Below, in pieces: positions 34,254 to 41,994 of a DNA stretch of 64,000 nucleotides (position 1 is its first letter; each line of letters begins with the position of its first letter). A program made the position numbers and the translations under genes. The notes under the pieces are model-generated. The model made no database searches, was not told the DNA's origin, and worked only from the letters and a program-made list of their open reading frames with translations. Source of the stretch: Streptomyces sp. NBC_01314 (lineage in GTDB: Bacteria; Actinomycetota; Actinomycetes; Streptomycetales; Streptomycetaceae); NCBI RefSeq assembly GCF_041435215.1, contig NZ_CP108394.1, forward strand, positions 9,610,001-9,674,000, given 5' to 3'.

Positions 34254-35972
34254 GTGGGAAGCCCCGAAGAGGCCCGCGTACGGCTGCCGCAGCTGCGGCT
34301 GGAGGAGCTGCTGGAGGAGTTGCAGGCCCGTCTGGACGCGGCCCGCGGCACTCGCGACCGGGTGCACAGCCTGCTGGAGGCGGTGCTCTCGGTCGGCCGG
34401 GAGCTGGATCTGGAGCCGGCCCTGCGCAGCATCGTGGAGGCCGCGGCGGTGCTGGTCGACGCGGAGTACGCGGCTCTCGGCGTGATCGGGCCCGACGGCA
34501 AGCGCCTCTCCGCCTTCCACACGGTGGGCGTGTCCGAGGAGCAGATAGCCCGGATCGGACCGTATCCGGAGGGCCACGGCATCCTGGGAGAGCTGATCCA
34601 CCACCCGGAGCCGCTGCGCCTGGTGAAGATCTCGGAGCACTCGGCGTCGTACGGATTCCCGCCCCATCACCCGCCGATGAACACCTTCCTCGGCGTTCCG
34701 ATCCGGGTCCGGGACCAGGTCTTCGGCAACCTGTACCTGACCGAGAAACGGGGCGGTGCCCAGTTCGACGAGGAGGACGTCTCGGTCACGCTCACCCTGG
34801 CCGTGGCCGCCGGAGTCGCGATCGACAACGCCCGGCTCTATGCGGAGTCCCGGTTGCGGGAGCGCTGGCTGCGGGCGAACGCGGAGATCGTCCACCGGCT
34901 GATGGCGGGCGGCGAGCGCTCCGAAGTGCTCGGTCTGATCGCCGAACAGGCCCGGGAGATCACCGGCGCCGCCCTGGCCGTGGTCGCGATGCCGATGGAG
35001 GACACGGACGCGCTCTCCGTGGAACTCGCCCTCGGCCGGGAAGCCGATGCCCTCCGGGGCCTGGTCCTGCCCATGGACGGCACCCTGATCGGCGAGGCCT
35101 TCTCCGGCGCGACCGCCGTCACCAGCGCGGACGTCACCCACGACGAACGGGTCTCGGCGGGACCACCGAGGTTCTCCGGCCTCGGTCCGGCCGTGGCCGT
35201 CCCCGTCGGGACGGGCGAGAGCGGCGTACGAGGTGTGCTCCTCCTGGTGAGGGAGGCAGGGCACACGGCGTTCACCGAGAGGGAGATCGACCTCCTGAGG
35301 GGCTTCGCGGCGCAGGCGGCGATCGCGATGGAACTGGCGGAGCGCCGTCTGGAGGCCGAAGAGGTCGTGGTGCTCAAGGACCGCGACCGGATCGCCCGCG
35401 ACCTGCACGACCTGGCGATCCAGCGGCTGTTCGCCACCGGCATGACCCTGCAGAGCGCCGGCCGTTTCATCGAGCACGCGGAGGCGTCCGAACGCGTGTC
35501 ACGGGCGGTGGACGACCTCGACGAGACCATCAAGATCATCAGGTCGACGATCTTCGGCCTCCGCACACGCGACGGAGCGGAGGGGAGTGGACTGAGGGCC
35601 CGCGCCGTGCGGGTGGTGGGGGAAGCGGCACCGGTGGTGGGCTTCGCCCCCAGCGTGCGGATGGAAGGCCTCCTGGACACCGATGTACCGAAGGAGATCG
35701 CCGACAACGTGGTGGCCGTCCTCTCCGAGGCCCTGACCAACATCGCCCGGCACGCCCGAGCCGACCGCGCGGATGTCGTGCTCGCGACCGACGGGCGGGA
35801 GGTCCGGTTGTCGGTCACGGACAACGGCGTCGGCATTCCGTCCGACGGCCGCCGCAGCGGCCTGCGCAACATGGTGGAGAGGGCCGAGCATCTGGGCGGC
35901 CGCCTCGAACTGGCGGAACCTGCCGACGGCGGTACCTCGCTGATGTGGCGCGTGCCGGTGGAGAAGGGCTAG
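34254..35972 (+). CDS. osdK: Double-GAF sensor histidine kinase, DevS/OsdK-like
   Basis: A 572-residue soluble histidine kinase. Two GAF domains (about residues 55-200 and 225-372) are followed by HisKA_3 with His385 in DRDRIARDLHDLAIQRLF and a HATPase domain (SEALTNIARHARAD, DNGVGIPSDG, GLRNMVERAEHLGG). In the DosS/DevS/OsdK group the first GAF binds haem and senses O2, NO or CO, or redox state. The haem histidine cannot be assigned by eye here. GTG 34254 follows GGAGGAG. It has no adjacent regulator; the NarL-type protein at 20050 is its probable partner. Confidence 0.88.
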   Translation: MGSPEEARVRLPQLRLEELLEELQARLDAARGTRDRVHSLLEAVLSVGRELDLEPALRSIVEAAAVLVDAEYAALGVIGPDGKRLSAFHTVGVSEEQIARIGPYPEGHGILGELIHHPEPLRLVKISEHSASYGFPPHHPPMNTFLGVPIRVRDQVFGNLYLTEKRGGAQFDEEDVSVTLTLAVAAGVAIDNARLYAESRLRERWLRANAEIVHRLMAGGERSEVLGLIAEQAREITGAALAVVAMPMEDTDALSVELALGREADALRGLVLPMDGTLIGEAFSGATAVTSADVTHDERVSAGPPRFSGLGPAVAVPVGTGESGVRGVLLLVREAGHTAFTEREIDLLRGFAAQAAIAMELAERRLEAEEVVVLKDRDRIARDLHDLAIQRLFATGMTLQSAGRFIEHAEASERVSRAVDDLDETIKIIRSTIFGLRTRDGAEGSGLRARAVRVVGEAAPVVGFAPSVRMEGLLDTDVPKEIADNVVAVLSEALTNIARHARADRADVVLATDGREVRLSVTDNGVGIPSDGRRSGLRNMVERAEHLGGRLELAEPADGGTSLMWRVPVEKG

Positions 35973-36071
35973 CCGACGAGCGGATCCGGGCCATCGGGCC
36001 CACGTGGGAACAGCGGCGATGGCGGACTCCGAGGATGTCGTACGACGGCATCCGAGCACCCGGAGGACGCC

Positions 36072-36160
36072 ATGGCCGACAGGCCCTGCCTGGTGAGCGA
36101 TGTGATGACCCGAGCGTGGTCGTGCTGCGCGCGAGTCGCGGCCGGTCATCGTCCGGGGTG
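36072..36160 (+). pseudogene. CBS-domain protein, N-terminal scrap
   Basis: ATG 36072 opens MADRPCLVSDVMTRAW, resembling the beginning of the CBS-BON protein at 21621 (VSDVMTHTV). Homology ends after about 15 residues. It appears to be the truncated start of a second CBS gene. Confidence 0.4.
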
Positions 36161-36309
36161 CCCTCTTCGCGGTGCGGCACGACCTTGAGGGCGCCGTGGG
36201 AGAAGACCTCGTTCAGGCATGCGGTCGCGCACGGTGCCCCGAAGCCGTGACCGGGCGACTCCGCGGTCGGCCACCGGTAGTGCGGTCGGGCGCAGCACGC
36301 ACCCGTGTC

Positions 36310-36575
36310 TGGTCCGGCTCCATGTAGGGGCGGCGCAGGACCGGGGCCTGCTCGGCGGCGTGCGGGCGGATGGCCGCCAGTGCCTTGACGACCGCTGTCT
36401 CCAGGGAGCCGCCCGTGTCGACCGCGACGGCTTCCGTCCATGGCGGCTCCGTGGCGGCCATGGCGGTGGCGACATCGAGGCCGGCGTCGGATATTCCGGG
36501 GGTGCGGGCGGCGAGGCGGGCGGCCGTGGTCTCGTCCGGGACCCGGCAGTGCAGGGCCACCAGTTCGGCGTGGGT
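36310..36575 (-). pseudogene. Rv2004c-like ATP-binding/aminoglycoside phosphotransferase-type protein, C-terminal remnant
   Basis: The minus strand reads VALHCRVPDETTAARLAART, ISDAGLDVATAMA and EAVAVDTGGSLETAVVKAL. This resembles the C-terminal P-loop kinase module of proteins fusing an aminoglycoside-phosphotransferase-like domain to an ATPase, of which Rv2004c is a DosR-regulon example. Only about 90 residues remain, fused upstream to a truncated universal stress protein. The assignment is by pattern only. Confidence 0.4.
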
Positions 36576-36582
36576 GCGTTCC

Positions 36583-36915
36583 GTCACCGAGGAAGTAGCT
36601 TTCCACGGGAGTCAGGCCCCAGGAGCCGAGTACGAGCATTTCCGACTCCGACGCCGCCTGGAGCAGTGTGTCCTGGGCGTCGTCGGCGACCAGGTTGCTG
36701 ACGACGGTGAGGCCCGGGTGGTGTGCCTGGAGTTCCGTCCGAGCGTTGTGCACGAGTCGTTTCGCCCAATAGTTCCGGTCCATTTCCGCGGGGACGTGGG
36801 TCGGCTCCGGCATGAGCAGGGTGAGGCTGCGACGCTCGGCTTCGTGGGCGGCCCAGTGGGCGGCGGCAAGGCTCTCCGGCGAGCCGTCGAGGCCCACGGT
36901 GAGGGCTCGTTCCAT
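36583..36915 (-). pseudogene. Universal stress protein, first domain only
   Basis: ATG 36915 opens ERALTVGLDGSPESLAAAHW and the domain continues to MLVLGSWGLTPVESYFLGD, where the normal sequence (GSVG.HV....CPVVLV) is replaced by unrelated sequence. One truncated USP domain of about 111 residues remains, reading leftward into the Rv2004c-like scrap. Confidence 0.65.
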
Positions 36916-37120
36916 GGCGACTGCCTCCAGCTCGTACGAAGCTGGAAGGGTGGTGAGCGTGGCCGAAGACCGGAGTGCCGCCGTCCCCGTGCGTCGACGC
37001 GCGTCGGGCACGACGCTTCTCCGACGAGGAGTACCGCAGATCTCCTTGTGGCGTCTGCGGTCCCCGGAGCGGCGGCGAGCGGATCGGTGTGAGGTCCGGA
37101 AAGAGGAGGAGGCGGGAGCA

Positions 37121-37480
37121 ATGGCGGTTCCCCGGTGGTCGGTATCGACGGGTCCGAGTCGAGCCTTGAGGCTGTGGACCGGGCTGCGGGCGAGGCACTC
37201 CGAGGTGCCACTCCACCTCCTGCACGCGGCTGCGGCGGATCACGAGGCGCCCGGCATGGTCGCCGCCACGCAGCGATGTCAGGACGTTCCCGGTGACCGG
37301 AGAGGTGGTCGAGGGCCCGGCCGGGCAGGCGCTCCTGGAGGCCGTTTTCGGCGCTGGTCTGCTTGCCGTGGGGGCTCGCAGGCGGCATGGGCGCGTCGGG
37401 TTGCAGTAGGGCCTGGTCAACCACGCGTTGCTACATCACGCGCCGTGTCCTGTCGCGGTCGTTCCGCAGATCTGGACCGG
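37121..37480 (+). pseudogene. Universal stress protein remnant
   Basis: ATG 37121 with GGAGG upstream opens MAVP, then a shift gives VVGIDGSESSLEAVDRAAGEA, another gives VPLHLLHAAAADHEAPG, and a late segment reads LEAVFGAGLLAVGARR and HALLHHAPCPVAVVPQ after an in-frame stop. The order of blocks is that of a USP with large deletions. Confidence 0.6.
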
Positions 37481-37484
37481 TGAC

Positions 37485-37528
37485 GGGCCGGTTGGGTCGA
37501 TTGGACGGCCCCAGGGGACCTTCGGCCT
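37485..37528. promoter_or_regulatory. Paired OsdR/DosR-type boxes upstream of the second Rv1733c-family gene
   Basis: GGGCCGGTTGGGTC (37485-37498) and GGGACCTTCGGCCT (37515-37528) are 30 bp apart and end 85 bp before ATG 37614, a position similar to that of the pair upstream of the stress gene at 23302. Confidence 0.5.
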
Positions 37529-37613
37529 CGTGACCGGGAGCCGCCGCCGTTGGAACGTGGTGGGCGCGGCAGACGTGGGGGACGGACCAGCATCGACAGC
37601 TGGAGGCCAGACC

Positions 37614-38228
37614 ATGAGTGCACAGGACCCGCCGCACGCGTCCGGTCCCCACCGGCCGGACCACAAGCACCCGCCCAAGGGCGCGAACCCACTGAGGCGT
37701 ACGACCGACCGGATCGACGCCTGGTGGTCCGGCTTCCTGCTCCTGGTGCTCGTCCTCGGCCTGCCGATCGCTTCGGTGAGCGCGGGGCTGGCGGCGTACG
37801 GGTCCACGCTGCGCACCGCCCAGGCCCAGTCCGCGGAGCGGCACCAGGTCACCGCCCGGCTGACCCCGGCCCCCGACGCGGCACGGGACGGTGCCGCGGA
37901 CGAGAAGCAGAAGGTGCGGCTCAGCTGGACGGGCGCAGACGGCGAACGGCGGACGGGAACCGCCTACGTATCGCAGGACGAGACCGAGGGCTCCACCATG
38001 CGGATCTGGGTGGACCGGGAAGGAACCGTCAAGGATCCGCCGATGTCCGCGGGCGACGCGAAGGCCACCGGCTGGATGCTGGGCACCATGACGGCGGTCG
38101 GCGCGTACGTCGTCTTCGTCGCCGCGCGAAAGAGCATGCGTCTGGCGCTGGACCGCAGACGGTACGCACGGTGGGACACCGAGTGGAACCTGGTGGAGCC
38201 TCTGTGGTCCGCACGGTTCCGAAGGTGA
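37614..38228 (+). CDS. Rv1733c-family membrane protein
   Basis: A 204-residue protein with two transmembrane helices (WWSGFLLLVLVLGLPIASVS near residue 40 and GWMLGTMTAVGAYVVFVAA near 160) and an exported central domain with TARLTPAPD and WTGADGERRTGTAYV. The N-terminal RRTTDRIDAWW is the family hallmark (R.TDR.EAW). M. tuberculosis Rv1733c is controlled by DosR. Function unknown. ATG 37614 follows TGGAGG. It is intact, unlike most surrounding genes, and has paired boxes upstream. Confidence 0.85.
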   Translation: MSAQDPPHASGPHRPDHKHPPKGANPLRRTTDRIDAWWSGFLLLVLVLGLPIASVSAGLAAYGSTLRTAQAQSAERHQVTARLTPAPDAARDGAADEKQKVRLSWTGADGERRTGTAYVSQDETEGSTMRIWVDREGTVKDPPMSAGDAKATGWMLGTMTAVGAYVVFVAARKSMRLALDRRRYARWDTEWNLVEPLWSARFRR

Positions 38229-38273
38229 ACGAGCTCGTGGCGCCCTACCGGAGTCCAGGAGGAGGTGACGCGG

Positions 38274-39668
38274 ATGTCCTCGGCGACGACCACTGACCTG
38301 TACGAGGTCACGATGGCGATGTCGTACCTGCGGGAGGGGATGCGCGGCCCGGCGACGTTCAGCCTGTTCGTCCGCGAGCTGCCGCCGGACCGGGGTTTTC
38401 TGGTGGCCGCCGGCCTGGAGTCGTCACTCGGCTTCCGGGTCGGAGCCGAGGACGTCGACGCCTTCGCCTCGGCACTGCACCGTCCTCCACGCGACCTGGC
38501 CCCGCTGCTCGGAACGGAGTTCACCGGCCAGGTGAAGGCGGTACCGGAGGAGCGGATTGTCCTCGCCGGAGAACCGTTGCTGGAGGTGACCGCTCCGCTT
38601 CCGCAGGCGCAGCTGGTCGAGACCTACGTGCTCAACCAGGTCAGCCACCGGACGACGGTCGCCTCGAAGGCTGCACGGTACGTCCTGGCCGCGGCGGGAC
38701 ACCCGGTCGTCGACTACTTCTCCCTCCGGCGTACCCACGGCCCCCAGGCGGGCTTCCAGGCGGCGCGGCTGAGCGCGATGGTGGGCTTCGCGGGAACGAG
38801 CAACGTCGCCGCGGCCACCGCCGAGGGGCTGCCGGCCGTTGGTACGGTGGCTCATTCGTACATCGATGCGTTCGGGACGGAGGAGGCGGCCTTCCGCGCC
38901 TTCGCCCGCGCCCACCCCGGCCCGGTGACGCTCCTCGTCGACACCTACGACACCGAGGATGGTGTCCGCGTCGCGGCCCGGGTGCTGCGAGACCTGGAGC
39001 GTGGGCCCGGCTCGGCGGTACGGCTGGACAGCGGCGACCTCGGAGCCCTGGCGTTGCGGGCGCGTGCCCTCCTGGACGCGACGGAGCTGGCGGACGTACG
39101 GATCGTCGCCAGCGGCGGTCTCGACGAGTACGCGGTGGACGAACTGGTCCGCTCCGGAGCACCGATCGACGTCTACGCCGTCGGCACCCGTGTCGGAGTC
39201 TCGGCCGATGCCCCGTTCCTGGACTCCGCCTACAAGATGGTCGAGTACGACGGCCGGCCGGTGATGAAGCTCTCCTCGGCCAAGGTGACAGCCCCTGGCC
39301 AGAAGCAGGTGTTCCGCCGCCCTGGATACGCCGACTTGATCGGGCTCCGTGACGAGCGGCCCCCCGACGAGAGCCTGCCGTTGCTGGAGACGGTGATGCG
39401 GAACGAGAGGCGCACCGCCGCACGCACCGATCTGGTGGAGATGGGGGAGAGATGTGCCGCGGACCTGGCCGGGCTCTCGTCGGCGGCACGCCGGATCCGG
39501 ACTCCCGTCGCACCGCGAGCGGCGACCTCGGTGCGACTGACCGCTCTCGCAGCGAAGGTCCGGCGCCGTATCGAGAACGAGTCCCTGACGACGACCAAGG
39601 ACCCGCGACCCCACGAGCCGAGCGCGTCCGGATCACAGAGGTCCGCACCGGGACGAGGAGGACAGTGA
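38274..39668 (+). CDS. pncB: Nicotinate phosphoribosyltransferase
   Basis: A 464-residue enzyme of NAD salvage that joins nicotinate and PRPP to form nicotinate mononucleotide (EC 6.3.4.21). Family marks are TTDLYEVTMAMSYL, FLVAAGLESSL, AARYVLAAAGHPVVDYFSLRRTHG in segments, the histidine region GTVAHSYIDAFG, and LDSGDLGALALRAR followed by IVASGGLDEY. ATG 38274 is chosen with GGAGGAGG at good spacing; GTG 38265 abuts that site. It overlaps the DUF1876 gene by one base. NAD maintenance fits a dormancy programme. Confidence 0.92.
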   Translation: MSSATTTDLYEVTMAMSYLREGMRGPATFSLFVRELPPDRGFLVAAGLESSLGFRVGAEDVDAFASALHRPPRDLAPLLGTEFTGQVKAVPEERIVLAGEPLLEVTAPLPQAQLVETYVLNQVSHRTTVASKAARYVLAAAGHPVVDYFSLRRTHGPQAGFQAARLSAMVGFAGTSNVAAATAEGLPAVGTVAHSYIDAFGTEEAAFRAFARAHPGPVTLLVDTYDTEDGVRVAARVLRDLERGPGSAVRLDSGDLGALALRARALLDATELADVRIVASGGLDEYAVDELVRSGAPIDVYAVGTRVGVSADAPFLDSAYKMVEYDGRPVMKLSSAKVTAPGQKQVFRRPGYADLIGLRDERPPDESLPLLETVMRNERRTAARTDLVEMGERCAADLAGLSSAARRIRTPVAPRAATSVRLTALAAKVRRRIENESLTTTKDPRPHEPSASGSQRSAPGRGGQ

Positions 39669-39970
39669 TGGCACATACCGCGGAATGGAAGGTCCGCCTC
39701 TACCTCTTCGAGGACGAGGGAACGACCAAGGCACGTGCGGTTCTGCACACCGGCACCACGGAGCTCACCGGGCACGGGGCCGCCCACCGCAACCCCGCGG
39801 ACAGGGATGTTCCGGAGATCGGTGACGAACTGGCGGCGGGCAGGGCCATGCACGATCTCGGCCGGCAGCTGTTGGGCGTTGCACAGCGTGACATCGAGGG
39901 CATGGGTGCCGGTGCGACCGAGCGGTGGGCCCGCCGGGAGACCGGCTGGCCGATGCCGGATCAGGTATAA
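39668..39970 (+). CDS. DUF1876 (Rv1738-type) protein
   Basis: A 100-residue protein with EWKVRLYLFEDEGTTKARAVLHTG, in segments, then AHRNPADRDVPEIGDELAAGRAM, the DUF1876 pattern. Rv1738, the founding member, is among the most strongly DosR-induced proteins, and its fold resembles ribosome hibernation factors, so ribosome or RNA binding is possible. The ATG overlaps the pncB stop (TGATG), indicating translational coupling. Homology is clear from length and motif. Confidence 0.85.
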   Translation: MAHTAEWKVRLYLFEDEGTTKARAVLHTGTTELTGHGAAHRNPADRDVPEIGDELAAGRAMHDLGRQLLGVAQRDIEGMGAGATERWARRETGWPMPDQV

Positions 39971-40160
39971 GGCGGATGACCGACGACACAGCCGGACCGG
40001 CGCCCAGGGCGGAGGGGTCGGCCCGGGCGGAGAAAGCCGGTGCCAAGGGGGATCGGCCCGGCCCCCGGAACAGGCTGCCCGGACATCAGGAACACCGGGC
40101 CTCGCATCCCGTGCGTGGGACGTTGAGGTACAGAAGCATTCTGAGGAAACGGCAGCGATC

Positions 40161-40290
40161 ATGCGAGCTCAACTCGGAGATCAACTCGTGGTCGAAAGCC
40201 CTGCCACTGGCGTCACCAGGCGCGACGGCGAGATTGTCGGACTCCACCACACGGATGGAACACCTCCCCGGCCACCCGCGGAACGGACGG
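40161..40290 (+). pseudogene. DUF1918 protein, truncated
   Basis: ATG 40161 opens MRAQLGDQLVVESPATGVTR and DGEIVGLHHTDGTPP, the N-terminal two thirds of DUF1918 (about 60 residues, SH3-like). The expected ending (Y.V.W.D...T.V.PGPDA) is missing and the frame runs into the oxidase pseudogene. Confidence 0.6.
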
Positions 40291-40314
40291 GCGGGCAGAG
40301 GAGCGCCGTGCCCG

Positions 40315-40977
40315 GCGCGACCCCGCCGGGCAGGCCGCCCGATCCCGGTGACATCGGCCGCCGCGTCGCCGCCGAACGCACCAGCCGAGGACTGTCCCGG
40401 GAAGAGACGGCCCAACCGCGCCAGAATGGCGCCGGAATACCTGGCGTATCTCGAGGGACAGCCGGCCGACCCGACCACGGCCAGTCTCATCAACCTGGCC
40501 GACGCACTGGGCACCAGCCTCTCCGCCCTGCGCGGGGGTGGCGTCGATCTGCCGCCCGGCCGGGGCTAGGCGCTCCTGCACCCTCGGCTGCGGGACCTCG
40601 ACCCCGATGAACGCCGTGCCAGGCTCTCCACACATGGGGTGGGACGCGTCGCGGTGTCGACACCCGACGGTCCGGCGGTGGTCCCGGTGAACTACGAGGC
40701 CGTCGACGACGTGATCGCGTTCCGGACCGCGCCGGGCTCGGTCCCGGCGGCGGCCGTGGGATCGGAGGCAGCCTTCGAGGTCGATCATCTGGACGAGGCA
40801 TGAGCCAGGGCTGGAGCGTGCTCGTCGGCGGACCCGCGCGGGCCGTCACCGAGCCCGACGCGGTGCGCGAGCCGGCCGATCACGCCCACACCCCACCGTG
40901 GGCAGGGGGGCGACCGCGAGATGTGGGTGTCGATCCGGCCCACGCGCGTCACCGGGCGCCACATCACGTCCGCTGAG
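40315..40977 (+). pseudogene. XRE-HTH / pyridoxamine-oxidase-fold fusion protein, broken
   Basis: An HTH of the Cro/C1 type (DIGRRVAAERTSRGLSREE, then PTTASLINLADALGTSLSAL) is followed by a stop at 40569. In another frame an oxidase domain continues (RLSTHGVGRVAVSTPDGPA, VPVNYEAVDDVIAFRTAPGS, AFEVDHLDEA-like region) and ends near 40977. Two or more frameshifts separate the parts. Intact homologues of about 220 residues are common in Streptomyces. Gene content is that of other DosR-like islands. Confidence 0.65.
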
Positions 40978-41262
40978 CGGTGAGGGAGTTGCCTACCGAG
41001 CCGTCACCTCCTTCACTCCGAGTCCTCCGGGCCCGACCGAGGTGGCGGACTCGCCGGTGAGACGGGGAGGCTCCCGCGGGCCTGACAGACCGAGAACAGG
41101 GCGTCGCGGTTGCTGACGTGGTGGGATGCCCGCGGCCGAGCCGTCCTAGGCAGAATGAGCCCGCTTCGCTGCTCAAGGACCCGCCCCCTGTCACTGCGGT
41201 CCGGAGCCGGTGACCGGGTGACGGCGGGCGGGTGCGACGTCGGTCTGTGCAGAGGTGTCGGG

Positions 41263-41616
41263 TCAAGCCTTCTTGACCACGCTGGACTTCAGTTGCATGG
41301 GGCCGAAGCCGTCGATCCTGCAGTCGATGTCGTGACCGTCCAGACCGTCCACGAGGCGGATGTTGCGCACCTTGGCGCCTGCCTTGATCCCTGTCGGGCT
41401 GCCCTTGACCTTCAGCGCCTTGATCACGGTGACGGTGTCGCCGTCGGCGAGGACGTTGCCGACGGCGTCTCTGATCACCTTGCCCTCGGTGCCGCCTGCG
41501 GGCGCCGCGGACGCGGGCGACCACTCGTGGCCGCATTCGGGACAGATCAGGAGCGCGCCCATCTCGTAGGTGTACGCGCTGGAGCACTCGGGGCACGGCG
41601 GCAGGGTCTCGGTCAC
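41263..41616 (-). CDS. yjdM: Zinc-ribbon YjdM/PhnA-family protein
   Basis: A 117-residue protein with a four-cysteine zinc ribbon ([21 protein letters not shown] in two CxxC pairs) and a C-terminal domain with [16 protein letters not shown] and [16 protein letters not shown]. It matches YjdM, historically named PhnA, though a role in phosphonate use is unproven. GTG 41616 is the natural start. It is divergent from the ArsR/SulP operon, 108 bp away, so the AT-rich segment 41630-41670 probably contains both promoters. Confidence 0.88.
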   Translation of the reverse strand: MTETLPPCPECSSAYTYEMGALLICPECGHEWSPASAAPAGGTEGKVIRDAVGNVLADGDTVTVIKALKVKGSPTGIKAGAKVRNIRLVDGLDGHDIDCRIDGFGPMQLKSSVVKKA

Positions 41617-41724
41617 CGGGCGAGTGTACGACGGGATGCTGAATTGCGTGATTTCGCAATTGATAAGATGCTGTGGCGGGCGTGGCCCGGGGTGGGGTGT
41701 TGTCCAGGGGGAAGTCGAGGGGGA

Positions 41725-41994
41725 GTGTTCGTTCCGCTGTACCAGGCCGAGTCCTTCCGGATGCGGGGGCATCCGGTGCGCATACGGGTGCTGGAGCTGC
41801 TGCATGACGGGCCCATGCCGGTACGGGACCTGCTGGCCGCCGTAGGGGTGGAGCCTTCCAACCTGTCACAGCAGCTGGCCGGCGGGCACGTCGCCGATTC
41901 GATGAAGGCCGCGCGGAGAATCCTCACGGAGATGCCGGCCGGCCGTAACGAGCAGCTGTCCGAGCTGCGGGAAGCCGGGGTCGCCGCGCGATGA
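41725..41994 (+). CDS. ArsR-family regulator with internal deletion
   Basis: An 89-residue version of an ArsR/SmtB winged-helix protein. The first half ([23 protein letters not shown], in segments, and [13 protein letters not shown]) matches the full-length regulator at 44978. The segment for the recognition-helix end and beta wing (VLRRA.LV..RREGS.VYYSL) is missing, and the sequence resumes at [13 protein letters not shown]. The deletion is in frame. GTG 41725 follows GAGGGGG. Without the wing, DNA binding is doubtful. Its stop overlaps the sulP ATG. Confidence 0.7.
   Translation: MFVPLYQAESFRMRGHPVRIRVLELLHDGPMPVRDLLAAVGVEPSNLSQQLAGGHVADSMKAARRILTEMPAGRNEQLSELREAGVAAR

Noticed and set aside
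39975..40160. A protein starting MTDDTAGPAPRAEG after DUF1876
   Set aside because: It is low-complexity, merges into the DUF1918 fragment in the wrong frame and lacks a family match.
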